A stretch of DNA of 64,000 nucleotides, from contig CP050293.1 of assembly GCA_014189435.1 (NCBI GenBank), positions 5,461,001 to 5,525,000 of the forward strand, written 5' to 3'. How positions within the stretch are numbered: position 1 is the first letter of the stretch; each line of letters starts with the position of its first letter. This DNA is from Mesorhizobium loti (GTDB lineage: Bacteria > Pseudomonadota > Alphaproteobacteria > Rhizobiales > Rhizobiaceae). Positions 41,641 to 50,015 of the stretch are shown here, one piece after another. Position numbers and translations under genes: made by a program. The notes below the pieces were generated by a model that saw nothing but the letters and a program-made list of their open reading frames with translations, had not been told where the DNA came from and searched no databases.

Positions 41641-42753
41641 ATGGCCGAGATCCGCGTCCAGCACCTGAGAAAGGCCTTCGGCGATTTCGTCGCCGTGCAG
41701 GATTCCAACTTCGTCGTCGAGGATGGCGAATTCTTCGTCATGCTCGGACCATCCGGCTGCGGCAAGACGACGACCTTGCGCATGATCGCCGGGCTCGAGC
41801 TCCCGACCGGCGGCCAGATCCTGCTTGGCGGCGACGATGTCACCATGCTGCGGGCACGCGAACGCGACATCGCCTTCGTCTTCCAGCTGTTCGCGCTCTA
41901 TCCGCACATGAATGTGCGCAAGAACATCGGCTTCCCGCTCTTGGCGCAAGGCATGCCTTCGGCCGAAATCCGCACGCGGGTCGAAGAAACGGCGAAGCTG
42001 CTGCGCATCGACCATCTGCTCAACAAATCCGTCTCCGGACTTGCCGGCGGCGACCGCCAGCGCGTTGCGCTCGGCCGCGCCATCGTACGGCGGCCAAAAT
42101 GCTTCCTGATGGACGAGCCGCTGGGGACTCTCGACACCGAATTCCGCGATCTGATGGTCCATGAATTGCGCGAGCTGCACAACCGCATCCACGCCACGAC
42201 GGTCTATGTCACGCACGACCAGATGGAAGCGATGTCGATGGCCGACAAGATCGCGGTGATGAACCATGGTGTCATCGAACAGTTCGGCACACCACGCGAA
42301 ATCTACGACCGCCCGGCGACCATGTTCGTCGCCGATTTCATCGGCTCGCCACCGATGAACTTTTTGGGATTTGGCGGCGGGCTCGCCAAGGGCACGAAGG
42401 AGATCGTCGTGCAAGGCGCGAAGGTCGCGGTGCCGGAGGTGCGCGAGGATATCGCGCCTAGCGACATGGCACTCGGCATCCGCCCGGAACACATCCGCTT
42501 CGACGATGCCTCCAAGCTGCGCGGCGCCATCTACGGCACCGAATATCTCGGCACCACGCAGATCGTCGCGGTGGAGACGGCGGACGGCATCATCAAGGCA
42601 CGCGTGCCGGCCGAAATCCGCCTCTCCACCGGCGACCATGTCGGCCTGGCGCTGAGCAGTGCGCGCCTATCGCTGTTCGAGAAAGGATCCGGCCGCGCGG
42701 TGAGAACCGCGATCCACGATGTCGCCTCTGAGCGGAGGGCCCAGCATGGCTGA
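41641..42753 (+). CDS. ABC transporter ATP-binding protein 1
   Basis: This 370-residue MalK/UgpC-type ATPase has Walker A GPSGCGKTT near residue 39, Q-loop FVFQLFALYPHM, Walker B CFLMDEPLG and switch His VYVTHDQ, plus a C-terminal OB-fold regulatory domain. The ABC signature is degenerate (VSGLAGGDRQR instead of LSGGQ), so this site may be less active and pair with the canonical second ATPase. It overlaps ATPase 2 by 8 bases. Confidence 0.93.
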   Translation: MAEIRVQHLRKAFGDFVAVQDSNFVVEDGEFFVMLGPSGCGKTTTLRMIAGLELPTGGQILLGGDDVTMLRARERDIAFVFQLFALYPHMNVRKNIGFPLLAQGMPSAEIRTRVEETAKLLRIDHLLNKSVSGLAGGDRQRVALGRAIVRRPKCFLMDEPLGTLDTEFRDLMVHELRELHNRIHATTVYVTHDQMEAMSMADKIAVMNHGVIEQFGTPREIYDRPATMFVADFIGSPPMNFLGFGGGLAKGTKEIVVQGAKVAVPEVREDIAPSDMALGIRPEHIRFDDASKLRGAIYGTEYLGTTQIVAVETADGIIKARVPAEIRLSTGDHVGLALSSARLSLFEKGSGRAVRTAIHDVASERRAQHG

Positions 42754-43759
42754 GGTGCACATCAAGAACGTGACCAAGAGTTTTGGCGACCATGTCGCCG
42801 TCGACGGTCTCGACCTGCATATATCAGATGGTGAATTCGTCGTGTTGCTCGGGCCGACCGGGGCCGGCAAGACGACGACGCTACGCCTGATCGCCGGGTT
42901 GGAACGGCCGGATTCCGGCACAATCGAAATTGGCGGCCACAATGCCACGACCCTATCGCCGGCCGAGCGCGACACCGCCTTCGTGTTCCAGCAATATTCG
43001 CTCTATCCGCATCTGTCGGTGTTCGACAATCTCGCCTTCCCACTGCGCTCGCCAGCACGGAAAATGCCGGAAGACCAGATCCGCCGCCGGGTCGAGGAGG
43101 TGGCCAGGATGGTGCGCATCCATCACAAGCTCGCCAACCGCTCGACCAAGCTTTCGGGCGGTGAAATGCAGCGCGTCGCCATCGGCCGCGCGCTGGTGCG
43201 CAAGCCTTCGATCTATCTGATGGACGAGCCGCTGTCGTCGCTCGACGCCAAGCTGCGGGCGGATTTGCGGCTCGAGCTGAAGCGCATCCAGACCGAACTC
43301 GGCGCAACCATGCTTTACGTCACCCACGACCAGATCGAGGCGATGACCATGGCTGACCGCATCGGCATCTTCGCCGACGGCATGCTGGTGCAGATCGGTT
43401 CACCGCGCACCATCTATTCCGAGCCGGCAAACCTTCATGTCGCGGCGAGGCTCGGCCAGCCGGCGATCAATCTTCTGCCGACCGGGCTGCTGCCCGATAG
43501 CGGCGCGCCGGTGGGAACCAAGACGATCGGTGCGCGCACCGAACATCTGTCGATCGGCAAGGCAACCAATGGCCATGCCGACGGCGTCGTCGACTGGGTC
43601 GAGCATCTCGGCGACCAGAACCACCTGCATGTGACGGTTGGTCCGAAGAAGTTGGTGACGCTGACCGATCCCGACACGGATCTGGCGCAGGGCGACAGGG
43701 TGGTGATCCGCTACCGGTCGCCGCTGTATTTCGGCGCTGACGGACAAAGACTGATGTGA
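42746..43759 (+). CDS. ABC transporter ATP-binding protein 2
   Basis: This 337-residue ATPase has Walker A GPTGAGKTTT, Q-loop VFQQYSLYPHL, a canonical signature LSGGEMQRVAIGRAL, Walker B IYLMDEPLSS and LYVTHDQ. The OB-type C-terminal domain is present. ATG 42746 fits the family start. With ATPase 1 it probably forms a heterodimer, as in rhizobial glycerol (GlpST) systems, which also use two different ATPases. Confidence 0.93.
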   Translation: MAEVHIKNVTKSFGDHVAVDGLDLHISDGEFVVLLGPTGAGKTTTLRLIAGLERPDSGTIEIGGHNATTLSPAERDTAFVFQQYSLYPHLSVFDNLAFPLRSPARKMPEDQIRRRVEEVARMVRIHHKLANRSTKLSGGEMQRVAIGRALVRKPSIYLMDEPLSSLDAKLRADLRLELKRIQTELGATMLYVTHDQIEAMTMADRIGIFADGMLVQIGSPRTIYSEPANLHVAARLGQPAINLLPTGLLPDSGAPVGTKTIGARTEHLSIGKATNGHADGVVDWVEHLGDQNHLHVTVGPKKLVTLTDPDTDLAQGDRVVIRYRSPLYFGADGQRLM

Positions 43760-43832
43760 ACGGTTCTCGGTGTTCCCACTCAAGGGTCAACGCCGGCTTC
43801 TGATTGACGATTGCGAGTACGGGACGAATTCG

Positions 43833-45476
43833 ATGAAGCACTTTTTCAATCGCAGGGAAACGATCGTCACCGAGGCGCTGGACGGCCTGTTGCGGACCAT
43901 CGGGTCAGGTGATCTCGCGCGTCTCGACGGCTATCCCGAGATCAAGGTCATCCTGCGCGCCGACTGGGACAAGACGAAAGTCGGCGTCGTCTCCGGCGGC
44001 GGTGCGGGGCACGAGCCATCGCATGCCGGCTTCGTCGGCAAGGGCATGCTGACGGCGGCGGTTTCAGGTGAGATCTTTGCCTCGCCGAGCGTCGAAGCCG
44101 TGCTGGCGGCTATTCGCGCGGTCACCGGTCCGACCGGCTGCCTGCTGATCGTCAAGAACTACACCGGCGACCGTCTCAATTTCGGCCTGGCGGCCGAGAA
44201 GGCGCGCGCCGAAGGGTTTCGTGTCGAGATGGTGATCGTCGCCGACGACATCGCTTTGCCTGATATCAACCAGCCGCGCGGCGTTGCCGGCACCTTGTTC
44301 GTGCACAAGATCGCTGGCCACCTGTCGGAAGCCGGCCACGATCTTGCGTCCGTTGCGGCAGCCGCCCGCGCTGCGGCGAAGGATATCGTTTCGCTCGGCA
44401 TGTCGCTGTCGTCCTGCTCGATCCCAGGCCAGCCGCACGAAGACAGGTTTGGCGAAAACGACGGCGAGCTCGGCCTCGGCATCCATGGCGAGCCGGGCGT
44501 CGAGCGGATTGCGGTGCAAAGCGCCGACAGGCTGGTCGCGATCATGGCGGAGCGCCTCGCGGCACGGCTTGACCCCAAGGCCACCTACGCCTTGCTGATC
44601 AACAATCTCGGTTCGGTTCCGCCGCTCGAAATGTCGCTCGTAGCCAACGCGGTGCTTGCCTCGCCGCTGGCCAAAACCATCAAGCTGACGATCGGCCCCG
44701 GCCCGCTGATGACCGCGCTCAACATGAACGGCTTCTCGCTGTCGCTGATCCGGCTCGACGCAGCACGTGAAGCCGCCCTGCTGGCGCTGGTCGGCCCGCA
44801 TGCCTGGATGCCAGCAAAGCCGGTTGTGCCGCCGGCTATCGTGCCGATGGCGAAAGCGGCCGGACAGAGCGCGGCACGCAAGCCCAGTCAGGATGCGCGC
44901 GCCAGGCGTCTTGTCGTCGCCGTCTGCGAAAGGCTGATCGCGCTGGAAACCACTTTGAACGGACTGGACGCCAAGGCTGGTGACGGCGACACCGGCTCGA
45001 CAGTGGCGACCGGCGCGCGCAGTATTCTCGAGCGGCTTGATACGCTGCCGCTTGCCGAACCCGCAGCGACCCTGAGCGCGATAGGCGACATTCTGAGCGC
45101 GTCGATGGGCGGCTCCAGCGGCGTGCTGCTGTCGATCTTCTTCACCGCGGCGGCACAAGCTCTGGACAGCGGCGCGAACCTGGCCAAGGCGCTGCTTGCC
45201 GGCCTTGAGCGGATGACTTTCTATGGCGGCGCAAGGATGGGTGACCGCACCATGGTCGATGCCCTGGAGCCGGCCCTCAAAGCGCTCGACGCCAGCGGCC
45301 TGGAGGAAGCGGCGGCGGCGGCTCACCATGGTGCCGAGGCCACCGCTGCCATGGAGAAGGCGAAAGCCGGACGGTCCGCCTATGTCGGCAGCAAATTGCA
45401 AGGCGTGGTCGACCCCGGCGCCTATGCAGTGGCCGAGGCCTTCGCGGCCGTCGCCGCACTGCATGAAGCGGCCTGA
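43833..45476 (+). CDS. Fused dihydroxyacetone-type kinase (DhaK-DhaL, ATP-dependent)
   Basis: This 547-residue kinase joins a DhaK domain to a DhaL domain, the arrangement of ATP-dependent Dak enzymes. The DhaK part has VVSGGGAGHEPSHAGFVGKG and the substrate-binding His218 in LGIHGEPG. The DhaL part has the Mg-binding Asp cluster in KAGDGDTGST near residue 384, GGSSGVLLS and RMGDRTMVDAL. Close relatives phosphorylate dihydroxyacetone or C4 ketoses such as erythrulose, so the substrate is uncertain. ATG 43833 fits the family. The operon also has separate PTS-type DhaK and DhaL. Confidence 0.9.
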   Translation: MKHFFNRRETIVTEALDGLLRTIGSGDLARLDGYPEIKVILRADWDKTKVGVVSGGGAGHEPSHAGFVGKGMLTAAVSGEIFASPSVEAVLAAIRAVTGPTGCLLIVKNYTGDRLNFGLAAEKARAEGFRVEMVIVADDIALPDINQPRGVAGTLFVHKIAGHLSEAGHDLASVAAAARAAAKDIVSLGMSLSSCSIPGQPHEDRFGENDGELGLGIHGEPGVERIAVQSADRLVAIMAERLAARLDPKATYALLINNLGSVPPLEMSLVANAVLASPLAKTIKLTIGPGPLMTALNMNGFSLSLIRLDAAREAALLALVGPHAWMPAKPVVPPAIVPMAKAAGQSAARKPSQDARARRLVVAVCERLIALETTLNGLDAKAGDGDTGSTVATGARSILERLDTLPLAEPAATLSAIGDILSASMGGSSGVLLSIFFTAAAQALDSGANLAKALLAGLERMTFYGGARMGDRTMVDALEPALKALDASGLEEAAAAAHHGAEATAAMEKAKAGRSAYVGSKLQGVVDPGAYAVAEAFAAVAALHEAA

Positions 45477-45479
45477 TTC

Positions 45480-46151
45480 ATGCTCCAGTTGTCGAATGAG
45501 CGTTCTTTCGATACTGCCGGCGGGGTGGAAACCGGGAATTTGGCCGATATGGCGGCGTTGAACCTTGCCAGGCTGATTACAGCCGTCGCGGATGCGATCG
45601 CCGCTCACGCCGAAGAGTTGACGGCGCTCGACCAGGCGATCGGCGATGGCGACCACGGGCTGAACATGAAGCGCGGCTTCGCGGCCGTGCGGGCCGACGC
45701 CGAGGCGTTTTCGGCCAAGCCGCTCCCCGAAGCCCTGAAGTCGATCGGCACCAAGCTGGTGATGACGGTGGGCGGCGCCTCCGGTCCGCTGTTCGGCACC
45801 TTGTTCATGGCGCTCGGCAAGGAGATTTCGGCGGAGCCCGATCGCGCCAATCTGACGGCAGCTTTCGGCAAGGCAATCGAAGCAGTGGCTGCGCGCGGCA
45901 AGTCGCAGGTTGGACAAAAAACCATGCTCGACGTGCTGCAGCCGGTGCATGACGCGCTGACTGAGGGAAAGACGGCGCCGGAAATCGCCGATATCGCCGA
46001 CGCGGCGGCCGAGGCGACCGTGCCGATGAAAGCTCTGCGCGGCCGCGCGTCGTTCCTCGGCGATCGTTCGATCGGCCACATGGATGCCGGCGCACGTTCG
46101 ACCGCGCTTCTGGTGCGCACGATCGTCGAAACGCTGGAAGGGCAGCCATGA
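45480..46151 (+). CDS. dhaL: PTS-dependent dihydroxyacetone kinase, ADP-binding subunit DhaL
   Basis: This 223-residue DhaL-type protein has the Mg-ADP ligands Asp51, Asp56 and Asp58 in LDQAIGDGDHGLNM. It also has VGGASGPLFGT, VGQKTMLDVLQP and SFLGDRSIGHMDAGARS. The ADP stays bound and is rephosphorylated by DhaM. It has about 20 extra N-terminal residues compared with E. coli DhaL; a later start is possible. It lies 3 bases after dak and overlaps dhaM by ATGA. Confidence 0.92.
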   Translation: MLQLSNERSFDTAGGVETGNLADMAALNLARLITAVADAIAAHAEELTALDQAIGDGDHGLNMKRGFAAVRADAEAFSAKPLPEALKSIGTKLVMTVGGASGPLFGTLFMALGKEISAEPDRANLTAAFGKAIEAVAARGKSQVGQKTMLDVLQPVHDALTEGKTAPEIADIADAAAEATVPMKALRGRASFLGDRSIGHMDAGARSTALLVRTIVETLEGQP

Positions 46152-46537
46152 GCAATGTCGGCATCGTCATCGTTTCGCATTCGCCGCTGGTTGCCGAGGG
46201 GACGGCCGACATGGTGCGGCAGATGGTGGGCGACGAAGTGCCGCTTGCATGGTGCGGCGGAAACGGCCATGGCGGGCTTGGCACCAATGTCGAGGCGATC
46301 ATGGGCGCCATCGACAAGGCCTGGTCGGAAGCCGGTGTCGCCATTCTGGTCGATCTCGGCGGCGCCGAGACCAACTCGGAAATGGCGGTGGAGATGATCG
46401 GCGAGCCACGGTCGCACAAGATCATCGTCTGCAACGCACCGATCGTCGAAGGCGCGGTGATGGCGGCGACCGAGGCCTCCGGCGGTGCCTCGCTCCGGGA
46501 AGTGGTGGCGACGGCACACGAATTGTCGCCGTCGTGA
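46148..46537 (+). CDS. dhaM: PTS-dependent dihydroxyacetone kinase, phosphotransferase DhaM
   Basis: This 129-residue protein is an EIIA-Man-type domain only. GIVIVSHSPLVAEGTADMV carries the phosphorylated His11, and AILVDLGGAETNSEMA and MAATEASGG follow. E. coli DhaM has extra HPr-like and EI-like domains; here those functions are separate genes directly downstream. It passes phosphate from HPr to DhaL-ADP. Confidence 0.92.
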   Translation: MSNVGIVIVSHSPLVAEGTADMVRQMVGDEVPLAWCGGNGHGGLGTNVEAIMGAIDKAWSEAGVAILVDLGGAETNSEMAVEMIGEPRSHKIIVCNAPIVEGAVMAATEASGGASLREVVATAHELSPS

Positions 46538-46559
46538 ACGAACGGGAATTTTGAAAGAC

Positions 46560-46862
46560 ATGTCCGCATCCGCCGAAGCGACCGTTGTGATCACCCACGA
46601 GGTGGGCCTGCACGCGCGTCCTTCGGTGAAGTTCACCAAGCTGGCCAAGACTTTTGTGGCCGAGGTGGAAATCGCACTGGCCGCCAACGGGCCGTGGTTC
46701 GACGCCAAGAGCATCGTCAAGGTGATGGCGGCCAAGGCGCCGAAGGGCACCGTGCTGCACATCAGGGCCAGCGGCGACGGCGCCAACGATGCCGTCGACG
46801 CGCTGGTCGAACTGGTGCGGCGCGATTTCGACGAAGGCGCGGACCATGTCCGAACCGCTTAG
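46560..46862 (+). CDS. HPr phosphocarrier of the Dha relay
   Basis: This 100-residue HPr-family protein carries phosphate on His18 in GLHARPS. A Ser in FDAKSIVKVMA sits where the regulatory Ser46 is found in other HPr proteins, so regulation by an HPr kinase is conceivable. It lies between dhaM and the enzyme I gene and overlaps the latter by 17 bases. It therefore probably serves this operon rather than the global nitrogen PTS. Confidence 0.92.
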   Translation: MSASAEATVVITHEVGLHARPSVKFTKLAKTFVAEVEIALAANGPWFDAKSIVKVMAAKAPKGTVLHIRASGDGANDAVDALVELVRRDFDEGADHVRTA

Positions 46863-48432
46863 GTTGCAAGGCATTTCGGCCTCGGCCGGTTATGCTGAGG
46901 GGCCGCTGTTCGACCTCGACCGGATTGCCGCATCCTATGTCGGCAAAGAAACAGCCGACGACGAGAAGGCCGCGCTCGAAACCGCAATCGCCGTCGCGGC
47001 GGGCCGCCTCGGCGTAATGATTGAGATGGCCGTAGGTGATGCCGCCGACATTCTCGAGTTCCAGATCGCCATGCTGGGGGATGATGCGCTGAGCAGCCCG
47101 GCCTTTGCCGCGATCCGCACCGGCCTGCCGGCCGACAGAGCGTGGCGGCAGGCGCTCGACGCCGAAATCGCCGGCTACGATGCTTCCGACCAGGATTACT
47201 TTCGCGCACGTGCCGCCGACATACGCGATATCAGGGACCAGGTGCTGCGGGCTCTGTCCGAGGATGGCGACTTCCAGGCACCGGCCGGCGCCATCCTCTA
47301 TGGCGAGGACATCGCGCCGACGCGCTTCCTCGAAACCGACTGGAGCAGCGGCGGCGGTATCGCGCTGAAGGCGGGCAGTACGGCGAGCCACGTCGCCATG
47401 CTGGCGCGCTCGCGCGGCGTCCCCATGGTAGTCGGGCTCGGTGCTTCGCCGGCTCATCTTGCCGGCATCGCTCTGCTCGACGCCGAACATGGCGGCATCG
47501 TGCTGTCACCCTCCAAGGCCGAAATCGACGCCTTTCGCCAATCCTCGTCATCATTCTCGGCGCGCCGCGACCTGGCCGGGACGTTCCTGGCGCGGCCGGC
47601 GGTCACCAAGGCCGGCACGCCGGTGCGTGTGCAGGTCAACATCGCCGATCCGTCCGATGTCGACGGCATCGACATCGCGACCTGCGACGGTGTCGGGTTG
47701 ATGCGCACCGAATTCCTGTTCGGCAAGACATTGCCCGACGAAGAGACGCAGTATCGCGCCTATCGCAAGGTGCTGGACTGGGCCGGCGACAAACCGGTGA
47801 CGATCCGCACCGTCGATGCCGGCGGCGACAAGCCGGTGCCCGGCTTCACCGTCGAGGAGACCAATCCGTTCCTCGGCCTGCGCGGCATCAGGCTGTCGCT
47901 GGCAAGACCGGAGGTGTTTCGTGTACAGATCCGGGCACTGCTGCGCGCCGCCGTCCACGGCAGTCTGAAAGTGATGTTTCCGATGATCGCCGTTGTAGAG
48001 GAATACAGGCAGGCAGCGGCGATGTTCGCCGAGGAGCAGACAACGCTCGCCGCGCGCGGCATCGCGCATAGAATGCCGCCACTTGGCATCATGGTCGAGG
48101 TGCCATCGGTGGCGATCGTGCCGGAAGCCTTTGCGGACGCCGCCTTCTTCTCGATCGGCTCCAATGACCTCACCCAATATGTCATGGCGGCGGCGCGCGA
48201 CAACGCTGCGGTGGCTCATCTCAATTCGGTCCGTCATCCGGCCGTGCTGCGGCTGATCGCTGCCGTGACCGCGTTTGGGCAGCAGGAAAAAATCCCGGTC
48301 AGCCTGTGCGGCGATGCCGGCGGCGATCCAGCCTCGATCCCGTCACTGCTCGAGGCCGGCCTGCGCGATCTTTCCGTCGCGCCGGCGCAACTCGCCATGG
48401 CCAAGGCGGCCATCGCCGACATTCCGGTCTAG
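46846..48432 (+). CDS. PTS enzyme I (PEP-protein phosphotransferase)
   Basis: Enzyme I takes phosphate from PEP and hands it to HPr. The 528-residue protein has active His182 in GSTASHVAMLARSRGVP. It also has GVGLMRTEFLF, the PEP barrel motif FFSIGSNDLTQYVMAAARDN, and Cys in SLCGDAGGD. The N-terminal domain is somewhat shorter than in E. coli. ATG 46846 aligns with the family. It lacks the GAF domain of the nitrogen-type EI (PtsP), supporting a sugar-linked role. Confidence 0.94.
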   Translation: MSEPLRLQGISASAGYAEGPLFDLDRIAASYVGKETADDEKAALETAIAVAAGRLGVMIEMAVGDAADILEFQIAMLGDDALSSPAFAAIRTGLPADRAWRQALDAEIAGYDASDQDYFRARAADIRDIRDQVLRALSEDGDFQAPAGAILYGEDIAPTRFLETDWSSGGGIALKAGSTASHVAMLARSRGVPMVVGLGASPAHLAGIALLDAEHGGIVLSPSKAEIDAFRQSSSSFSARRDLAGTFLARPAVTKAGTPVRVQVNIADPSDVDGIDIATCDGVGLMRTEFLFGKTLPDEETQYRAYRKVLDWAGDKPVTIRTVDAGGDKPVPGFTVEETNPFLGLRGIRLSLARPEVFRVQIRALLRAAVHGSLKVMFPMIAVVEEYRQAAAMFAEEQTTLAARGIAHRMPPLGIMVEVPSVAIVPEAFADAAFFSIGSNDLTQYVMAAARDNAAVAHLNSVRHPAVLRLIAAVTAFGQQEKIPVSLCGDAGGDPASIPSLLEAGLRDLSVAPAQLAMAKAAIADIPV

Positions 48433-48443
48433 GCGCGGTTGGC

Positions 48444-48866
48444 ATGGTCGACATCAAACCCGAACCCGGTTCCGAAGAGGCGATCCGCGCCTACAAGACG
48501 ATCCTGTCGCACGTCATCGACCAGCGCCCGTCCGGCATGCGCCAGCGCCTCGCCGATGCGCTCGGCAAGCACCGCAGTTTCGTCACGCAGATTTCGAGCC
48601 CCGCCTATTCGATCCCGATTCCGTCAAAACATTTGCCGGCTATATTTTCGGTGTGCCATTTCAGCCCGGCCGAACGTGACCAGTTTCTCGCCGCCTATCA
48701 CCAGGCGCATCCAGGCAAGATGTCGATCGCATCAGGCATGCGCAAGACGCGGCATGTCTCGCTGATCGTGCCGGATTTCGGCGACGACAAGCAGAACGCC
48801 GCGCTCGACAAAGCGGTGAACGATTTCATCCAGAAGATCACCAGCATCACCGGCAAAGGTAGCTGA
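48444..48866 (+). CDS. Conserved-looking protein between enzyme I and dhaK
   Basis: This 140-residue protein reads MVDIKPEPGSEEAIRAYKTI, then SHVIDQRPSGMRQRLADALG and KHRSFVTQISSPAYSIPIPS, like a helix-turn-helix-type fold. HLPAIFSVCHFSPAERDQFL and a C-terminal helix follow. No family is named with confidence. It is 11 bases after enzyme I in the same direction. Its placement suggests a regulator or accessory of the Dha system. Confidence 0.7.
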   Translation: MVDIKPEPGSEEAIRAYKTILSHVIDQRPSGMRQRLADALGKHRSFVTQISSPAYSIPIPSKHLPAIFSVCHFSPAERDQFLAAYHQAHPGKMSIASGMRKTRHVSLIVPDFGDDKQNAALDKAVNDFIQKITSITGKGS

Positions 48867-48959
48867 TCGAACTCTTTGTTTTACGCAATTCCGGACGGAA
48901 AACCGCGACACACTTTTCCTGGAATTGCTTTGGAAGGCCTATTTCGGGAGGAGACGATC

Positions 48960-49946
48960 GTGAAGAAGTTCATGAACTCGGTGGACACGGTGCTGACCGA
49001 GAGCCTCGACGGATTCGTGGCCGCCCATGCCGACATCCTCGTGCTTGGCGACGAGCACAAATTCATCCGCCGCAAGACCTTGCGGCCGGGCAAGGTGGCG
49101 CTGATCTCCGGCGGCGGCTCCGGCCATGAGCCGCTGCATGGCGGCTTTGTCGGCCACGGCATGCTGGACGCCGCCTGCCCCGGCCAAGTGTTCACTTCGC
49201 CGACACCGGACCAGATGCTGGCGGCGGCGGAAGCCGTCGACACCGGCGCCGGCTGCCTGTTCATCGTGAAGAATTATGAGGGCGACGTGATGAACTTCGA
49301 CATGGCGGCCGAGATGTCGGAAGGCGTCCAGCAGATCGTCACCAATGACGATGTCGCCGTCGAGAATTCTTCCTATACGACGGGCCGGCGCGGGGTCGCT
49401 GGAACGCTGGTGGTGGAAAAAATCGTCGGTGCGGCGGCCGAACACGGCCTGGCGTTGGCGCCGTTGAAGGCGCTGGGCGACCGTGTCAACACGGCTACCC
49501 GCTCGATGGGCGTGGCGCTGACCAGTTGCACCGTGCCGGCGGCGGGCAAGCCGACTTTCGATATCGGCGACGGCGAGATGGAATTTGGCGTCGGCATCCA
49601 TGGCGAGCCCGGACGCCGGCGCGACAAATTGAAAAGCGCCGATGCCATCGCGCAGGAGATTTGTGCCGCGATCCTGGGCGATCTCGGCGACAGGGCGAAA
49701 GGCCCGGCGCTGTTGTTCGTCAACGGCTTCGGCGGCACGCCGCTGATGGAACTCTATCTGATGTACAACAGCGCGCGGGCGATTTTCGAAAAGCAGGGCG
49801 TGACGGTGACCCGTTCACTGGTCGGCTCCTACGTCACCTCGCTCGACATGGCCGGCTGCTCGATCACACTGACCATGCTCGACGACGAGACGACCGCGTT
49901 CTGGGACGCGCCGGTGCACACGGCGGCGCTACGCTGGGGCATGTAA
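48960..49946 (+). CDS. dhaK: PTS-dependent dihydroxyacetone kinase, substrate subunit DhaK
   Basis: This 328-residue subunit binds dihydroxyacetone covalently through His214 in GVGIHGEPG. ALISGGGSGHEPLHGGFVGHG, IVKNYEGDVMNFDMA and FVNGFGGTPLMELYLMY are clear DhaK motifs. The start GTG 48960 follows GGGAGGAGACG; ATG 48972 is an alternative. It ends the operon and completes the DhaKLM set. Confidence 0.94.
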   Translation: MKKFMNSVDTVLTESLDGFVAAHADILVLGDEHKFIRRKTLRPGKVALISGGGSGHEPLHGGFVGHGMLDAACPGQVFTSPTPDQMLAAAEAVDTGAGCLFIVKNYEGDVMNFDMAAEMSEGVQQIVTNDDVAVENSSYTTGRRGVAGTLVVEKIVGAAAEHGLALAPLKALGDRVNTATRSMGVALTSCTVPAAGKPTFDIGDGEMEFGVGIHGEPGRRRDKLKSADAIAQEICAAILGDLGDRAKGPALLFVNGFGGTPLMELYLMYNSARAIFEKQGVTVTRSLVGSYVTSLDMAGCSITLTMLDDETTAFWDAPVHTAALRWGM

Positions 49947-50015
49947 AGCTGGCTTACATCAGGCTTTTCTGTAACCATCCCAGACAATCCCTTTGCCGCA
50001 ACATTGTCCGGGTTG

